Below are positions 1-10,869 of a DNA stretch of 64,000 nt, piece by piece. Each line of letters opens with the position of its first letter. The first letter of the stretch is position 1. Source of the DNA: VRUE01 sp963822295 (GTDB taxonomy: Bacteria > Actinomycetota > Thermoleophilia > Solirubrobacterales > 70-9); assembly GCA_963822295.1 (NCBI GenBank), contig CAWGHD010000002.1:1736001-1800000 (forward strand), written 5' to 3'. The position numbers were made by a program, and so were the translations under genes. The notes beneath the pieces are model-generated. The model made no database searches, was not told the DNA's origin, and saw nothing but the letters and a program-made list of their open reading frames with translations.

Positions 1-1115
1 GACCCGGCGACCTTCGAGAAGGTGGCGAAGGCGATCGAGGCCGGGCGCCGGCCGGTCTTCTATCTCGAGATCCCGCCCTCCCTCTTCGCGACCGTCGTCC
101 ACGGCCTCGCCGGCGCCGGCCTCGCCGAGGGCGCCCGGGTCGTGATCGAGAAGCCCTTCGGCCACGACCTCGAGTCGGCTCGGGAGCTGAACGCCGAGCT
201 CCGCCAGGTGCTCGGCGAGGAGCAGATCCTGCGCATCGACCATTACCTCGGCAAGGAGCCGGTGATGGACATCGCCTACCTGCGTTTCGCCAACTCGATC
301 CTCGAGCCGGTCTGGAACCGCGAGCACGTCTCACACGTGCAGATGACGATCGCCGAGGACTTCGGCGTCGACGACCGCGGTCGCTTCTACGACGCGGTCG
401 GGGCGATGCGCGACGTGATCCAGAACCACGCCCTTCAGGTCCTGGCGCTGGTCGGCATGGGGCCCCCGACCGGCAACCACCACGACTCGATCCGGGACAA
501 GAAGCTCGAATTCTTCAAGGCCGTGCGCACCGCGGACCCGAAGCGGTACGTTCGGGGCCAGTACGAGGGCTTCCGGAAGGTGAAGGACGTGGCCGCCGAC
601 TCGAGCACGGAGACCTACGCCGCGGTCGAGCTCGAAGTCGACAACTGGCGCTGGAGCGGCATCCCCTTCTTCATCCGCGCGGGGAAGAACCTGCCCGTCA
701 AGGCTTCTGAGGTGAATGTGGTTTTCAAGCGCCCTCCGCGACTCGGGATCGGCAAGGGCCGGACGCCCGAACCGAACCAGCTCACGCTGCGGATCGAGCC
801 CGAGCCCGGCGCCCGCATCCGCCTTTTCGCCAAGAGGGCGGGCGAGGAGGCATTCGAGGCCGCCGACCTCGGGGTGCTGTTCGAAAAAGTCCCCGGCGAG
901 GAGCCCGAGCCCTACGAGCGCCTGCTCAGCGATGCGCTCGCCGGCAACTCGCAGCTCTTCACGCGCCAGGACGCGATCGAAGAGACCTGGCGGATCGTCC
1001 AGCCGCTGCTCGAGGAGCCCGGCCCGGTTCACCCGTACGAGCCCGGCACCTGGGGGCCGGCGGAGGCCGACGACCTGACCCGCGGGATCTGCCCCTGGTT
1101 CGACCCCTGGCTGCC

Positions 1116-1119
<4 letters not shown>
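1..1119 (+). CDS. zwf: Glucose-6-phosphate 1-dehydrogenase, C-terminal part (5' truncated by window)
   Basis: Oxidises glucose 6-phosphate to 6-phosphogluconolactone with NAD(P)+, the entry step of the oxidative pentose phosphate pathway, in the cytosol. The reading frame is open from base 1, so the N-terminal Rossmann part lies outside the window; about 372 residues remain of a family usually near 500. Visible signatures are EKPFGHDL and the substrate-binding/catalytic RIDHYLGKE (about nt 232-258), followed by the conserved C-terminal domain with FFIRAGKNLP. An internal GTG at 22 is not the start. The stop overlaps the GTG start of the downstream RecQ gene by 4 bases, suggesting translational coupling. 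Identity is very secure from the motifs. Confidence 0.96.
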
Positions 1120-2654
<1,535 letters not shown>

Positions 2655-2655
2655 C

Positions 2656-2931
2656 TCAGCGCTCGCTGTCGAGCTCGCGCTCGCGCTTGGCGGCGCGCTC
2701 CTCGTCGAGCTCGGCCTCGACCTTGGCCCGCTTCGCCTGCTCCTCGGCGACGGCCGCCTCGGTGCGGCGGTCCTCCGCCCGCTCGCGGTGGTGCTGGGCG
2801 TCGTCGTGGACCGCCTCGTGCTGCACCTTGCCGAGCTCTCGTTCCCGGCTCCGCTTGCGCGCGGCCGAAACCAGGATCACGAGCAAGATCAGTGCAGCGA
2901 CGACTATCGCGATGATCGCAAGTGTCGACAT
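2656..2931 (-). CDS. Small single-pass membrane protein with charged coiled-coil tail
   Basis: About 91 residues: an N-terminal hydrophobic helix (STLAIIAIVVAALILLVIL) followed by a cytoplasmic tail almost entirely of Glu, Arg, Lys and Ala, typical of a coiled coil. The ATG at 2931 is chosen because GGAGGAG lies seven bases upstream. A longer TTG start at 2994 would overlap the agmatinase stop but has no such site. It lies 60 bases downstream of the agmatinase gene on the same strand, so the two may be co-transcribed. Similar short anchored coils are common in Actinobacteria; no specific function can be assigned. Confidence 0.75.
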   Translation of the reverse strand: MSTLAIIAIVVAALILLVILVSAARKRSRERELGKVQHEAVHDDAQHHRERAEDRRTEAAVAEEQAKRAKVEAELDEERAAKRERELDSER

Positions 2932-2990
2932 CACTCCTCCTTGGATTGCTGTCCCTCCCAGACTCCCCGGCTGCGACCGCTCGAAACTTC

Positions 2991-3950
2991 TCAACGGCGG
3001 CGCAGGGCGATGCCGGTGACGATCTCGCGGACGATCCGGTCGGCGGCGAGCGCGGTGACGTCGGCCGAGCCGACCGCGGTCGGGATCACCTCGACCAGCT
3101 CCGCCCCGACCAGGTCCAGGCGCCGGGCCAGCTCGCGACAGGCGCTCATCAGGTCGGCGCTGGTCATCCCCCCAGGCTCGGGCGTGCCCGTGCCGGGGGC
3201 GAAGGCGGGGTCGAGCACGTCGATGTCGATCGAGAGGTAGGCGGGGCCCTCCCCCACCGCCTCCACGGCGCGCCCGACCACGGCCTCGATCCCGAGCGAG
3301 CGCACCTCGTGCATGAAGAGGCTGCGGATGCCGCGCTCCGCCTGCCAGGCGAACTCGGCCTCGCCGGGCCAGTAGCCGCGCAGCCCGACCTGGACGTAGC
3401 GGGACGGATCGACCTGCCCCGACTCGACCAGCCGGTACATCGGGGTGCCGTGGGAGCGCTCGACGCCGAGGACCTCGGTCCCGGTGTCGGTGTGGGCGTC
3501 GAAGTGGACGAGGCCGACGGGGCCGTGCCGGGCGGCGCAGGCTCGGATGTCGGGCTCGGCGATCCCGTGGTCGCCGCCGAGGACGATCGGGATCGCGCCC
3601 GCCGCGACAACCTCGCCGACGGTCCGCTCGATCGCCTCATGGCTGCGCGCGGGGTCGGCGGGCAGCACCGGGGCGTCGCCGTAGTCGAGCACCCGCAGGA
3701 TGGAGAAGCCGTCGACCCCGGCCTCGAGGTGGGGGCCGGGCGGGCAGCCGGCGGCGCGGATCGCGCGCGGCCCGAAGCGCGCGCCGGGACGGTCGGAGAC
3801 GAGGTCGTCGGTCGGTGCCCCGACGATCGCGACGTCGGCGCCGGCGAGCTCGGCCGCGTCCTCGGTGTAGGGCACGCCGGCAAAGCTCGGCAGCCCGGCG
3901 AAGTCCGGCTTCTCCCCGTGCTCTCGCCAGCGCTCGAGCGGATCGATCAC
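2991..3950 (-). CDS. speB: Agmatinase / ureohydrolase-family protein
   Basis: Manganese ureohydrolase that hydrolyses agmatine (or a related guanidino compound such as guanidinobutyrate) to urea plus the amine. All metal-binding signatures of the arginase fold are present: GGDHG, DAHTDTG and SIDIDVLDPAFAPGTGTPEPGG-type (quoted in part: SIDIDVLDPAFAPGTG). Length of 319 residues fits the family. The GTG start at 3950 is preferred; a TTG nine bases upstream is possible. The exact guanidino substrate cannot be told from sequence, so the symbol is provisional. The open frame continues far upstream to 5288, but that extension is antisense to the GH26-like gene and is not coding. Confidence 0.88.
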   Translation of the reverse strand: MIDPLERWREHGEKPDFAGLPSFAGVPYTEDAAELAGADVAIVGAPTDDLVSDRPGARFGPRAIRAAGCPPGPHLEAGVDGFSILRVLDYGDAPVLPADPARSHEAIERTVGEVVAAGAIPIVLGGDHGIAEPDIRACAARHGPVGLVHFDAHTDTGTEVLGVERSHGTPMYRLVESGQVDPSRYVQVGLRGYWPGEAEFAWQAERGIRSLFMHEVRSLGIEAVVGRAVEAVGEGPAYLSIDIDVLDPAFAPGTGTPEPGGMTSADLMSACRELARRLDLVGAELVEVIPTAVGSADVTALAADRIVREIVTGIALRRR

Positions 3951-4022
3951 GTCTTGCAATGCTACGCCCGGCGCCCGCCCGACGGGCCCGGCCGCCCACC
4001 CGGGCCTGCTTACCTCTCGGGG

Positions 4023-5090
4023 ATGCTCCTCTCGGCACGAGCCCTGCTCGCGGCGCTCGCCGCTGTGCTCGCCCTCGCCCTCACGGCGGCCCCGGCGCCG
4101 GCCCCCGGCGCCGCCCTGCTGCCGCGCGGCGACAAGATCTGGTTCGGGACCAGCGACACCGGCGACCCCGCCGACTTCGGCGCCTTCAGCAAGCTGCTCG
4201 ACAAGCACCCCGCGCTGATCCAGAGCTTCCGCCCCTGGGGCTCGGACTTCCCGGACTCGATCGAACGCTGGCAGGACGCCCGGGCGCGACCGATCCTCCA
4301 CTTCACGACCGCCAACGGCGACGGCAGCGAGATCATCACGCCGCGGGCGATCGCCCAGGGCTACGGCGACGAGTACCTGATCCGCCTCAACAGGCTCTTC
4401 TGGGAGAAGAAGATGCCCGCCTACCTGCGCCCGCTGGGCGAGCCAAACCGCTGCCTCAACGTCTACGCGGCCTACGACTGCGCCGGCGGGCTCAAGGACG
4501 ACGCGCACCGGCCGCGCTGGTACCGGCGGGCCTTCCGCCGCATGTTCGTCGTCCTCCACGGCGGCGGCAAGCGGGGCATGATCGACACGCGGCTGGCGGA
4601 GGCCGGGCTGCGACCGCTGAACAGCGAGGTCGGCGGCCTGCCCCGGGCGCCGATCGCGGTGATCTGGAGCACGCTGCCGGCCGGTTCGCCGACCGTCCCG
4701 CACAACCGGCCCAAGCATTTCTACCCGGGCGACGACTACACCGACTGGGTCGGGACCGACATCTACTCCGACAACCAGGACTGGAAGGCCCTCAACGGCC
4801 TCTACAACCTCTACGACGAGAAGCCCTTCGCGATCCCCGAGTGGGGCGTCTCCCAGGGCGACGACCCGACCTACGTGCGCAAGCTGATCGCCTGGGTCAA
4901 GCGCCACGAGCGGGCCAAGATGCTCGTCTACTACCAGGACTTCGGCTCGACCAGCCCGTACCGGATCCAGAACTACCCGTCGAGCCTCGCGGTCCTCGAC
5001 GAAATGATCCACACCCGCCGCTTCCCCCACTTCGCCCCGGGCCACCCGACTCCGCCCCCGCCCCCGCCCGGGGGCCTGGCGCCCAAATAG
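4023..5090 (+). CDS. Secreted GH26-like glycoside hydrolase (intact paralogue)
   Basis: A 355-residue exported protein: signal peptide of about 30 residues (LLAALAAVLALALTAAPAPA), then a TIM-barrel-like catalytic region and a proline-rich C-terminal tail. Two glutamates sit where GH26 mannanase/lichenase-type enzymes carry theirs: E140 in RPLGEPN (acid/base) and E273 in KPFAIPEWG (nucleophile). These point to retaining hydrolysis of a beta-linked polysaccharide, substrate unknown. The ATG at 4023 has no obvious Shine-Dalgarno site. A second, frame-shifted copy lies at 61138-62307 and both genes end in the same hairpin. Family assignment rests on motif spacing only. Confidence 0.72.
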   Translation: MLLSARALLAALAAVLALALTAAPAPAPGAALLPRGDKIWFGTSDTGDPADFGAFSKLLDKHPALIQSFRPWGSDFPDSIERWQDARARPILHFTTANGDGSEIITPRAIAQGYGDEYLIRLNRLFWEKKMPAYLRPLGEPNRCLNVYAAYDCAGGLKDDAHRPRWYRRAFRRMFVVLHGGGKRGMIDTRLAEAGLRPLNSEVGGLPRAPIAVIWSTLPAGSPTVPHNRPKHFYPGDDYTDWVGTDIYSDNQDWKALNGLYNLYDEKPFAIPEWGVSQGDDPTYVRKLIAWVKRHERAKMLVYYQDFGSTSPYRIQNYPSSLAVLDEMIHTRRFPHFAPGHPTPPPPPPGGLAPK

Positions 5091-5094
5091 TGAA

Positions 5095-5139
5095 ATCCCA
5101 TCAGGTTCGCCATGCATCGCATGGTGAACTTGATGGGAT
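5095..5139. terminator. Long hairpin between convergent genes (copy 1 of a pair)
   Basis: Two 21-base arms (5095-5115 and 5119-5139) surround a 3-base loop; the only deviations from Watson-Crick pairing are G.U in the RNA. It begins five bases after the GH26-like stop and ends 12 bases before the stop of the convergent beta-propeller gene. A nearly identical element follows the paralogous gene at 62314-62358. There is no strong T run, so it may act as a bidirectional terminator, an mRNA 3' end stabiliser or a dispersed repeat. Confidence 0.7.
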
Positions 5140-5151
5140 CCGTGGCTGCGG

Positions 5152-6588
5152 CTAGTTCTGCGCCTTGGGCTTGGGTTTCTGAGGCTGCTTGCGCTTCTGG
5201 CTCTGCTTCGGCTTCGGTTTCGCGCGTTTCGGTTTCTGCGCCGGCCGGGTTGCCGGCGGCGGCGCGCCCTTGACCTTCGGCGCCTCAACGCCGACGGCGA
5301 CGGCCGCTATGTACTTGTACGGCTCGAGCGCGGTGATGCTCGAGTAGCCGACCAGGTAGATGCGGCGGCCGTCGGAGACGACCGGCGTGTAGGTGCCGCG
5401 CGGATAGCTGAAGACCCTCCTGCCGGTCTTCATCGCGTAGCCGGTGGTCGAGGTGTCGTCGAACTCGGCCACGTAGACGATGTTGCCGACGGCGACGAGC
5501 GAGCCGATCACCGAGCCCCCGGCGGACTCGACCCAGCGCGGTTCCCCGCTCTGCGCGTTGAGGGCGTAGACGTTGCCGTCGAAGGAGCCGATGTAGACGG
5601 TCGGCCCCGTGTGCGGGGTCTTCGCCACCGCCGGACCGGAGTAGGCGTAGCCGCCGGTCGAGTAGCTCCAGGCGAGGTCGCCGTCGGTGAGCTCGAAGCT
5701 GTAGACGCGGGAGTCGTTGTTGCCCGCGTAGACGCGGCCGAAGGCGACCGCGGGGGTCGAGTAGAACGCTCCCGTGCCGCCGAACCCGGGCCCGAGCGAG
5801 CCGCTCTGCCAGCGCAGCTCGCCGGTCCTGGCGTCGACCGAGTTCATGTAGCCGCCGTAGTCGCCGACGTAGAGGTTGCCGCCGTAGTAGGCGGGCGCCG
5901 ACTTGACCGGGCCGCCGAGCGCCGTCGCCCAGCGCACGTTGCCGTTTTTCGTGCTGAGCGCGTAGAGCCGGCCGTCCTCGCAACCGAAATAGAGGGTGCG
6001 GTCCACCACCACCGGCGAGGACTCCGCCCGGCCCGGCAGCGAGCGCTTCCAGATCGTCTTCCCCGTTTTCGCGTCGAGCTTGAGGACGTGGCCCGGGACG
6101 AGGTTGACGATGTAGAGGCGACCCCGGCTGTAGGCGGGCGAGGAGGCGTTGAGCTCCCCGATCCGGCGTTTCCACAGCTGTTTGCCCGTGTCGGCGTCGA
6201 GTGAGATCGCGAAGCCGTTGTTGTTGACGAGGTAGAGCCGGCCGCGGGCGACGATCGGCGGGAACTCGAGCAGCGGGCGGCCTGTGTAGCGCCAGCGCTC
6301 GGCGAAGGGGGGCCTGACGCCCTTCGCCGGCAGGTAGCGGGTGCGCGCCCGGTCATAGCCATAGAGGGGCCAGTTGACCGTCTTCTCGACCTGTTTTTTC
6401 GGTTTCTCCGGTTTGAAGACCGCGTCCGGGTTGTGGACGTCGGCGGGCCGCTTCAGCGACTCGTAGGCGATCACCGCGCCGACGATGCCGAGCAGCAGGC
6501 CCACCCCCAGGCCGATGCAGATCCGCTTGTGCTCCCGCCAGAGCTTCTTCGGATCGAGACGGCGGGCCTTGGGCCCGCTCTCAGCCAT
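5152..6588 (-). CDS. Membrane-anchored PQQ-type (BamB-like) beta-propeller protein
   Basis: A 478-residue protein with a short cytoplasmic N terminus, one transmembrane helix (about residues 24-43: ICIGLGVGLLLGIVGAVIAY) and an extracytoplasmic propeller built of repeated blades of the type G-x-L-Y-x-L-D-A-x-T-G-x-x-x-W. Examples are SLDADTGKQLWKRR, KLDAKTGKTIWKRS and ALNAQSGEPRWVE. Such domains usually scaffold protein complexes or bind quinone cofactors; no PQQ-dehydrogenase active-site cysteines are evident. The C-terminal about 45 residues are Lys/Pro/Gln rich. The ATG overlaps the end of the SRPBCC gene by 8 bases, so it is the last gene of a three-gene unit. Confidence 0.85.
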   Translation of the reverse strand: MAESGPKARRLDPKKLWREHKRICIGLGVGLLLGIVGAVIAYESLKRPADVHNPDAVFKPEKPKKQVEKTVNWPLYGYDRARTRYLPAKGVRPPFAERWRYTGRPLLEFPPIVARGRLYLVNNNGFAISLDADTGKQLWKRRIGELNASSPAYSRGRLYIVNLVPGHVLKLDAKTGKTIWKRSLPGRAESSPVVVDRTLYFGCEDGRLYALSTKNGNVRWATALGGPVKSAPAYYGGNLYVGDYGGYMNSVDARTGELRWQSGSLGPGFGGTGAFYSTPAVAFGRVYAGNNDSRVYSFELTDGDLAWSYSTGGYAYSGPAVAKTPHTGPTVYIGSFDGNVYALNAQSGEPRWVESAGGSVIGSLVAVGNIVYVAEFDDTSTTGYAMKTGRRVFSYPRGTYTPVVSDGRRIYLVGYSSITALEPYKYIAAVAVGVEAPKVKGAPPPATRPAQKPKRAKPKPKQSQKRKQPQKPKPKAQN

Positions 6589-7030
6589 TCTGCGACTGAG
6601 TGGCGCGGCGCTCGGACTCGGTGGCGATGCCGTTGAGGAGCTGCTTGACGCCCTGCTTCGCGACGGCGACCACGATCCGGCCGACGACGGGAACCGTGGG
6701 CATCGTGCGAACCGCGTAGGTGACCTTGGTGCCGCTCCCCTGCGGCGTCAGCTCGACGGTGCCGACGTGGTCCTCGAGCGGCGCCCCCGAGAGCAGCTTG
6801 TAGGAGAAGCGCCTGGGCTCCTCGTAGGTGAGGACTTCCTCGCGCAGCGGCGGGCCGACGGAGCCGAGCACCCGGATCGCGCCGACCCCGTTCGGGGCGG
6901 GCACCCCCTCCCGCTCGAGCTCGGACCTGCGCAGGGGCGTGATCGCGGAGTAGCCGCGGTGATCGACGAAGACGTCGAAGACGGTCTCCGGGGGCGCCGC
7001 CACCTCGCGCTCGAACCTGAAGCTGGCCAT
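6581..7030 (-). CDS. SRPBCC (START/polyketide-cyclase fold) protein
   Basis: About 149 residues beginning ASFRFEREVAAPPETVFDVF, the characteristic first strand and helices of the SRPBCC ligand-binding fold, with the conserved G-x-G-x-x-R pattern (NGVGAIRVLG) and a C-terminal amphipathic helix. These proteins bind hydrophobic ligands; the ligand here is unknown. The ATG at 7030 is preferred because it starts directly at the domain; an upstream start at 7057 would overlap the MBL gene by 16 bases. The middle position between an MBL hydrolase and an anchored propeller suggests co-expression. Confidence 0.85.
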   Translation of the reverse strand: MASFRFEREVAAPPETVFDVFVDHRGYSAITPLRRSELEREGVPAPNGVGAIRVLGSVGPPLREEVLTYEEPRRFSYKLLSGAPLEDHVGTVELTPQGSGTKVTYAVRTMPTVPVVGRIVVAVAKQGVKQLLNGIATESERRATQSQNG

Positions 7031-7041
7031 GCGCCGGGAGG

Positions 7042-8040
7042 CTACCGGAGCACCCAACGCTGCGGATCGGTTCCTTCGACCCGCTCGACCTCGCCGAGGA
7101 TCACGAGGTGGTCGAGGCAGGAGAGCACGATCTGCAGGACCCAGGCGCTGACCGGCGTGTTCACGTTCTCGGCGCCGACGATGTCGCCGACGATTTCGAA
7201 GGCGGTCCGCTCCTCCTTCGCCAGCGCCTCACGGACCTTGCCGATCAGCTCGTCCACCTGGCGTCGCGCCTCGGCGATCTTCACCTCGGGGTCGCGGAAG
7301 GGCCGGCCGTGGCCGGGCAGGACGAGGTCTATGTCAAGAGGCTCTATTTCGTCGAGGCCGCGCAGAAACTCACCCACGGGGTCCGGCGAGTGGCCGTGGT
7401 CGAAGAAGAGGACGGTGCGGCCCAACAGGTGATCGCCGGAGATCAGCAGCTTGCGCTCGGGCTGATGGAGGACGACGTGCGAGGGCGCGTGGCCGGGCGT
7501 CTCGTAGACCTGCCAGGTGCCGAGGTCGGTCTCCACCTCGACTCCGGGGACCAGCTCGCGGTCGGGCTCGATGATCGCGTCGATCCCGGTCTCCCCGTCG
7601 CTGCGCGCCTCGCGGTAGCGTTCCAGCGCCTCGATCGGGACCCCGCTCTGGCGGGCGACCTCGATTCGGTTCTCGAGCGCCGCCGCCGGGTCGTCGGCGA
7701 GCGGGCGCACGTGTTCCCAGGCCGGGTGCATCCAGAGCTCGCAGCCGGCGGCCTCGACGATCGGCGCCGCCAGCCCGTAGTGGTCGGTGTGGGAGTGGGT
7801 GCAGACGAGCAGGCGCACGTCCTCGACACCGAAGCCGACCTGGCCGAGGGCGAGGTCGAGCTGGCGCAGCCTGCCCTTGCCTCCGATCCCGGTGTCGAAG
7901 AGGACGATGCCGCCGTCGGAGGCGACCGCCCAGACGTTGCCGTGCGGGACCCCGGGCCAGGGCAGCGCCAGGCGCAGCCTCCAGACCCCCGGCAGCACCC
8001 GTTCGCCGCGCGGCGCCTCCGGCCGCTTGCGCTCGCTCAT
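7042..8040 (-). CDS. MBL-fold (metallo-beta-lactamase superfamily) hydrolase
   Basis: A 332-residue hydrolase with the dinuclear zinc motif THSHTDHYG, further ligands in TPGHAPSHV and SGDHLLG, and the C-terminal LPGHGRPF. The last about 80 residues resemble the helical/winged tail of LACTB2-like or glyoxalase-II-like MBL proteins. Likely hydrolyses a small thioester or ester in the cytosol; substrate unknown. First gene of the minus-strand cluster with the SRPBCC and propeller genes. It starts 45 bases downstream of the exporter stop, so it could also be read from the exporter promoter. Confidence 0.9.
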   Translation of the reverse strand: MSERKRPEAPRGERVLPGVWRLRLALPWPGVPHGNVWAVASDGGIVLFDTGIGGKGRLRQLDLALGQVGFGVEDVRLLVCTHSHTDHYGLAAPIVEAAGCELWMHPAWEHVRPLADDPAAALENRIEVARQSGVPIEALERYREARSDGETGIDAIIEPDRELVPGVEVETDLGTWQVYETPGHAPSHVVLHQPERKLLISGDHLLGRTVLFFDHGHSPDPVGEFLRGLDEIEPLDIDLVLPGHGRPFRDPEVKIAEARRQVDELIGKVREALAKEERTAFEIVGDIVGAENVNTPVSAWVLQIVLSCLDHLVILGEVERVEGTDPQRWVLR

Positions 8041-8085
8041 CGCCTCAATCCTCTCAGGGACGAGAGGGCCCCTGCGTGACGGCGG

Positions 8086-9630
8086 TCAAACCCCGCCGGC
8101 GGCGGCGCGGTGCTCGGCGTCCACCTCGGCCCGCTTCGGGATCAGCCGGGCGGAGATCGCCAATCCGACGGCCGCGAACCCGGCGGCGACGATCACCGCC
8201 CAGTGCAGCCCGTTGACGAACCCGGCCGAGGCGACTTCGATCAGTTCCTGGCCGACGGGCCCTCCCGCCTTTTCGCCGACCTCGACGGCGCCGCTGATGC
8301 TCGAATCGGCGCTGTCCTGCGCCCCCGGCGGCAGCTTTTCGTAGACCTCGGAATCGGTCAGGTGGCTGCTGAAGACCGACTGCCCGATTCCCCCCATCAC
8401 CGCGATCCCGAAGGAGGCGCCGATCTGGCGGATCGCCGCGTTCGTCCCCGAGGCCATCCCCGCTTTCGCCGCCGAGACCGAGCTCATCATCGCCGCCGAG
8501 GCGGGCGGCTGGATCAGCGAGACGCCCGCCCCCGAGAGCACCAGGCTTACGAGGACGATGAGGTAGGACGAGTCCGTGCCGGCGGCGAGCAGGACGAGCA
8601 TCCCGGCACCGAGCGCGACCATCCCCGCCATCACGGTCAGCCGGTCGCCGCGCTTCTCGGCGATCTTCGGCGCCAGCGGCGCGACGATCATCAGCGCGAC
8701 CGCGAACGGGACGAGCGAGACGCCGGCCTTCAGCGGCGAGTAGTCGCGCACCGTCTGCAGGTAGAGGGTGAGCTCGTAGACCAGGCCCATCAGCGCGAGG
8801 AAGGCGACGGCGATCGCCAGGATCCCCGAGGTGAATGACGCCGAGCCGAACAATCGCGGGTCGAGCTGCGGGTATTTCTGGCGCAGCTCGAAGAGCACGA
8901 AGGAGGTCAGCAGGGCCGCGGAGAGGACGAACGAGGCGACGACCGGCAGCGAGCCCCAGCCCTGCTCGGGACCTTCGATCAGGCCGTAGAAGAGGGCGAA
9001 GAGGCCGGCCATCGAGAGCAGCGCGCCGACGATGTCGATCGGCGCCGCCGCCGGGTCCTTCGACTCCCCGACGCGGCGGAAGATCATCACCTGGCCGAGG
9101 ATCACGATCGGGACGTTGATGTAGAAGATCCAGCCCCAGGCCGAGGTCGAGTCGAGGATCAGGCCGCCGAGCACCGGGCCCACCGCGAGGCCGATCGCCG
9201 ACATCCCGGCCCAGACCCCGATCGCCCGCCCCCGTTCTTTCTCGTCCTCGAAGGTCGAGCGGATCAGCGACAGGGTCGAGGGCGGGATCGCGCCGGCGCC
9301 GAGGCCCTGGAGCGCGCGGGCGACGATCAGGAAGGTGGCGGAATCCGCCACGTCGGAGAGCCCGGAGAGGACCGAGCCGGCGATGAAGACCGCCATCCCC
9401 AGCTGCAGGACCCGCTTGCGCCCGAACTTGTCGCCGACCGACGCCGAAATCAGGATCGTCGAGCCGAACATGATGATGTAGGCGGAGTTGATCCAGACCA
9501 GCTCCGAGGAGGTGGTGTCGAGGTCGCGGGCGATCGTCGGCAGGGCGACGTTGAGGATCGTGCCGTCGATCCCGACCATGATCAGCGGGATCGAGATCGC
9601 GATCAGGACGCGTTTCCTGGCCGGATCCAT
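8086..9630 (-). CDS. MFS drug exporter, DHA2 (EmrB/QacA) family, 14 TM
   Basis: A 514-residue major-facilitator protein with about 14 hydrophobic segments, as expected for the drug:H+ antiporter-2 family. Conserved features include the start of TM1 (MVGIDGTILNVALP, motif D1), the motif A loop GDKFGRKR and the motif C-like GLAVGPVLGG. Expected role is proton-driven export of hydrophobic drugs or metabolites through the cytoplasmic membrane. It is divergent from the LtrA-like gene with only 46 bases between the starts, so both promoters must overlap there. No adjacent TetR or MarR regulator is seen. Confidence 0.9.
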   Translation of the reverse strand: MDPARKRVLIAISIPLIMVGIDGTILNVALPTIARDLDTTSSELVWINSAYIIMFGSTILISASVGDKFGRKRVLQLGMAVFIAGSVLSGLSDVADSATFLIVARALQGLGAGAIPPSTLSLIRSTFEDEKERGRAIGVWAGMSAIGLAVGPVLGGLILDSTSAWGWIFYINVPIVILGQVMIFRRVGESKDPAAAPIDIVGALLSMAGLFALFYGLIEGPEQGWGSLPVVASFVLSAALLTSFVLFELRQKYPQLDPRLFGSASFTSGILAIAVAFLALMGLVYELTLYLQTVRDYSPLKAGVSLVPFAVALMIVAPLAPKIAEKRGDRLTVMAGMVALGAGMLVLLAAGTDSSYLIVLVSLVLSGAGVSLIQPPASAAMMSSVSAAKAGMASGTNAAIRQIGASFGIAVMGGIGQSVFSSHLTDSEVYEKLPPGAQDSADSSISGAVEVGEKAGGPVGQELIEVASAGFVNGLHWAVIVAAGFAAVGLAISARLIPKRAEVDAEHRAAAGGV

Positions 9631-9676
9631 ATCGCGATCCTACGGCGGGTCCCAGCCGCTTGCGAGTATTCGCGCA

Positions 9677-10858
9677 ATGGAGGCGGCAGCCGAATCCCGC
9701 CGTTCGCCGCTCGCCGCGACCCTGCGCGAGCGCGAGCAGGTAACCCCGCTCGAGCTCTTCTTCGACGTCGTCTTCGTCCTCGCCTTCACCCAGTGCACGG
9801 CGCTGATGTCCGACAACCCGACCTGGTCGGGACTGGCGCAGGGGCTGCTCATACTCGGCATGCTCTGGTGGGCCTGGACCGCGTACTCCTGGCTGACGAG
9901 CGTCATCGACCCCGAGGAGGGCGCGGTGAGGCTGATCATGTTCGGCGCGATGGCGGCGCTGCTGATCGCCTCGCTCTGCGTCCCGGACGCGTTCGGCGAC
10001 CTCGCGATCGTCTTCGCACTCGCCTACGGCGCGGTGCGGATCGCTCAGATCGGGCTCTTCATGCTCGCCAGCCCCGACGACGACGCGCTGCGCCACTCGG
10101 TGCTCGGCCTGGGCGCCAGCACCGCGATCGCGATCGGCCTGCTGCTGGTCGCGTCGCTCTTCGACGGGCTCGCCCAGGGCGCGATCTGGCTGCTCGCCAT
10201 CGTCCTCGACATGGGCGGGCCGTACCTGTTCGGCTCCGAGGGCTGGAAACTGGTTCCCGAGCATTTCGCCGAGCGCCACGGGCTGATCGTGATCATCGCC
10301 CTCGGCGAGTCGATCGTCGCGATCGGGATCGGCGCCACCGACGACCTGACCCTCGGGATCGGCGTCGCCGCGGTCCTCGGCGTCGCCCTCACGGCGGCGA
10401 TGTGGTGGACCTACTTCGACATCGTCGCGATCGTCGCCGGCAGACGGCTGGTCGACGCCGAACGCGGCCGCGTCCAGAACGAGATGGCGCGCGACTCCTA
10501 CTCCTACATCCACCTGGCGATGGTCGCCGGGATCATCCTCGTCGCCCTCGGCCTGAAGAAGACGATCGGCCACGTCGACGACCCTCTCGACGAGGTGCCC
10601 GCCTTCGCGCTGCTCGGCGGCCTGGCCGCCTACCTGATGGGGCACGTCGCCTTCCGCTACCGCCATATCCACACGATCAACCGCCAGCGGTTGCTGCTGG
10701 CGGCCGTGCTGCTGATCCTGGTGCCGATCGCGATGGAGATCCCGGCGCTCGTCACCCTGGCGATCGCCAACGTCCTGATCTGGGCGATGATCGCCTACGA
10801 GACGCGTCTGTACGGCGAGGGGCGCCATGAGGTCCGCCGGCCGGAGGCCCACCCGTAG
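9677..10858 (+). CDS. Low temperature requirement protein A (LtrA)-like membrane protein
   Basis: A 393-residue polytopic membrane protein with about 10-12 hydrophobic segments. The N-terminal block VTPLELFFDVVFVLAFTQ and the internal HGLIVIIALGESIVAIGIG are the hallmarks of the LtrA family. The biochemical function of the family is not established; the Listeria founding member is linked to growth at low temperature. The ATG at 9677 places the N terminus just ahead of the conserved block. Divergent from the DHA2 exporter and 11 bases upstream of the monooxygenase, with which it is probably co-transcribed. Confidence 0.88.
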   Translation: MEAAAESRRSPLAATLREREQVTPLELFFDVVFVLAFTQCTALMSDNPTWSGLAQGLLILGMLWWAWTAYSWLTSVIDPEEGAVRLIMFGAMAALLIASLCVPDAFGDLAIVFALAYGAVRIAQIGLFMLASPDDDALRHSVLGLGASTAIAIGLLLVASLFDGLAQGAIWLLAIVLDMGGPYLFGSEGWKLVPEHFAERHGLIVIIALGESIVAIGIGATDDLTLGIGVAAVLGVALTAAMWWTYFDIVAIVAGRRLVDAERGRVQNEMARDSYSYIHLAMVAGIILVALGLKKTIGHVDDPLDEVPAFALLGGLAAYLMGHVAFRYRHIHTINRQRLLLAAVLLILVPIAMEIPALVTLAIANVLIWAMIAYETRLYGEGRHEVRRPEAHP

Positions 10859-10869
10859 ACTCCCGCGCC

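Noticed and set aside
2922..3990. Long plus-strand frame ahead of the GH26-like gene
   Set aside because: Its first about 370 codons are antisense to agmatinase and show no protein-like sequence; the real start is the ATG at 4023.
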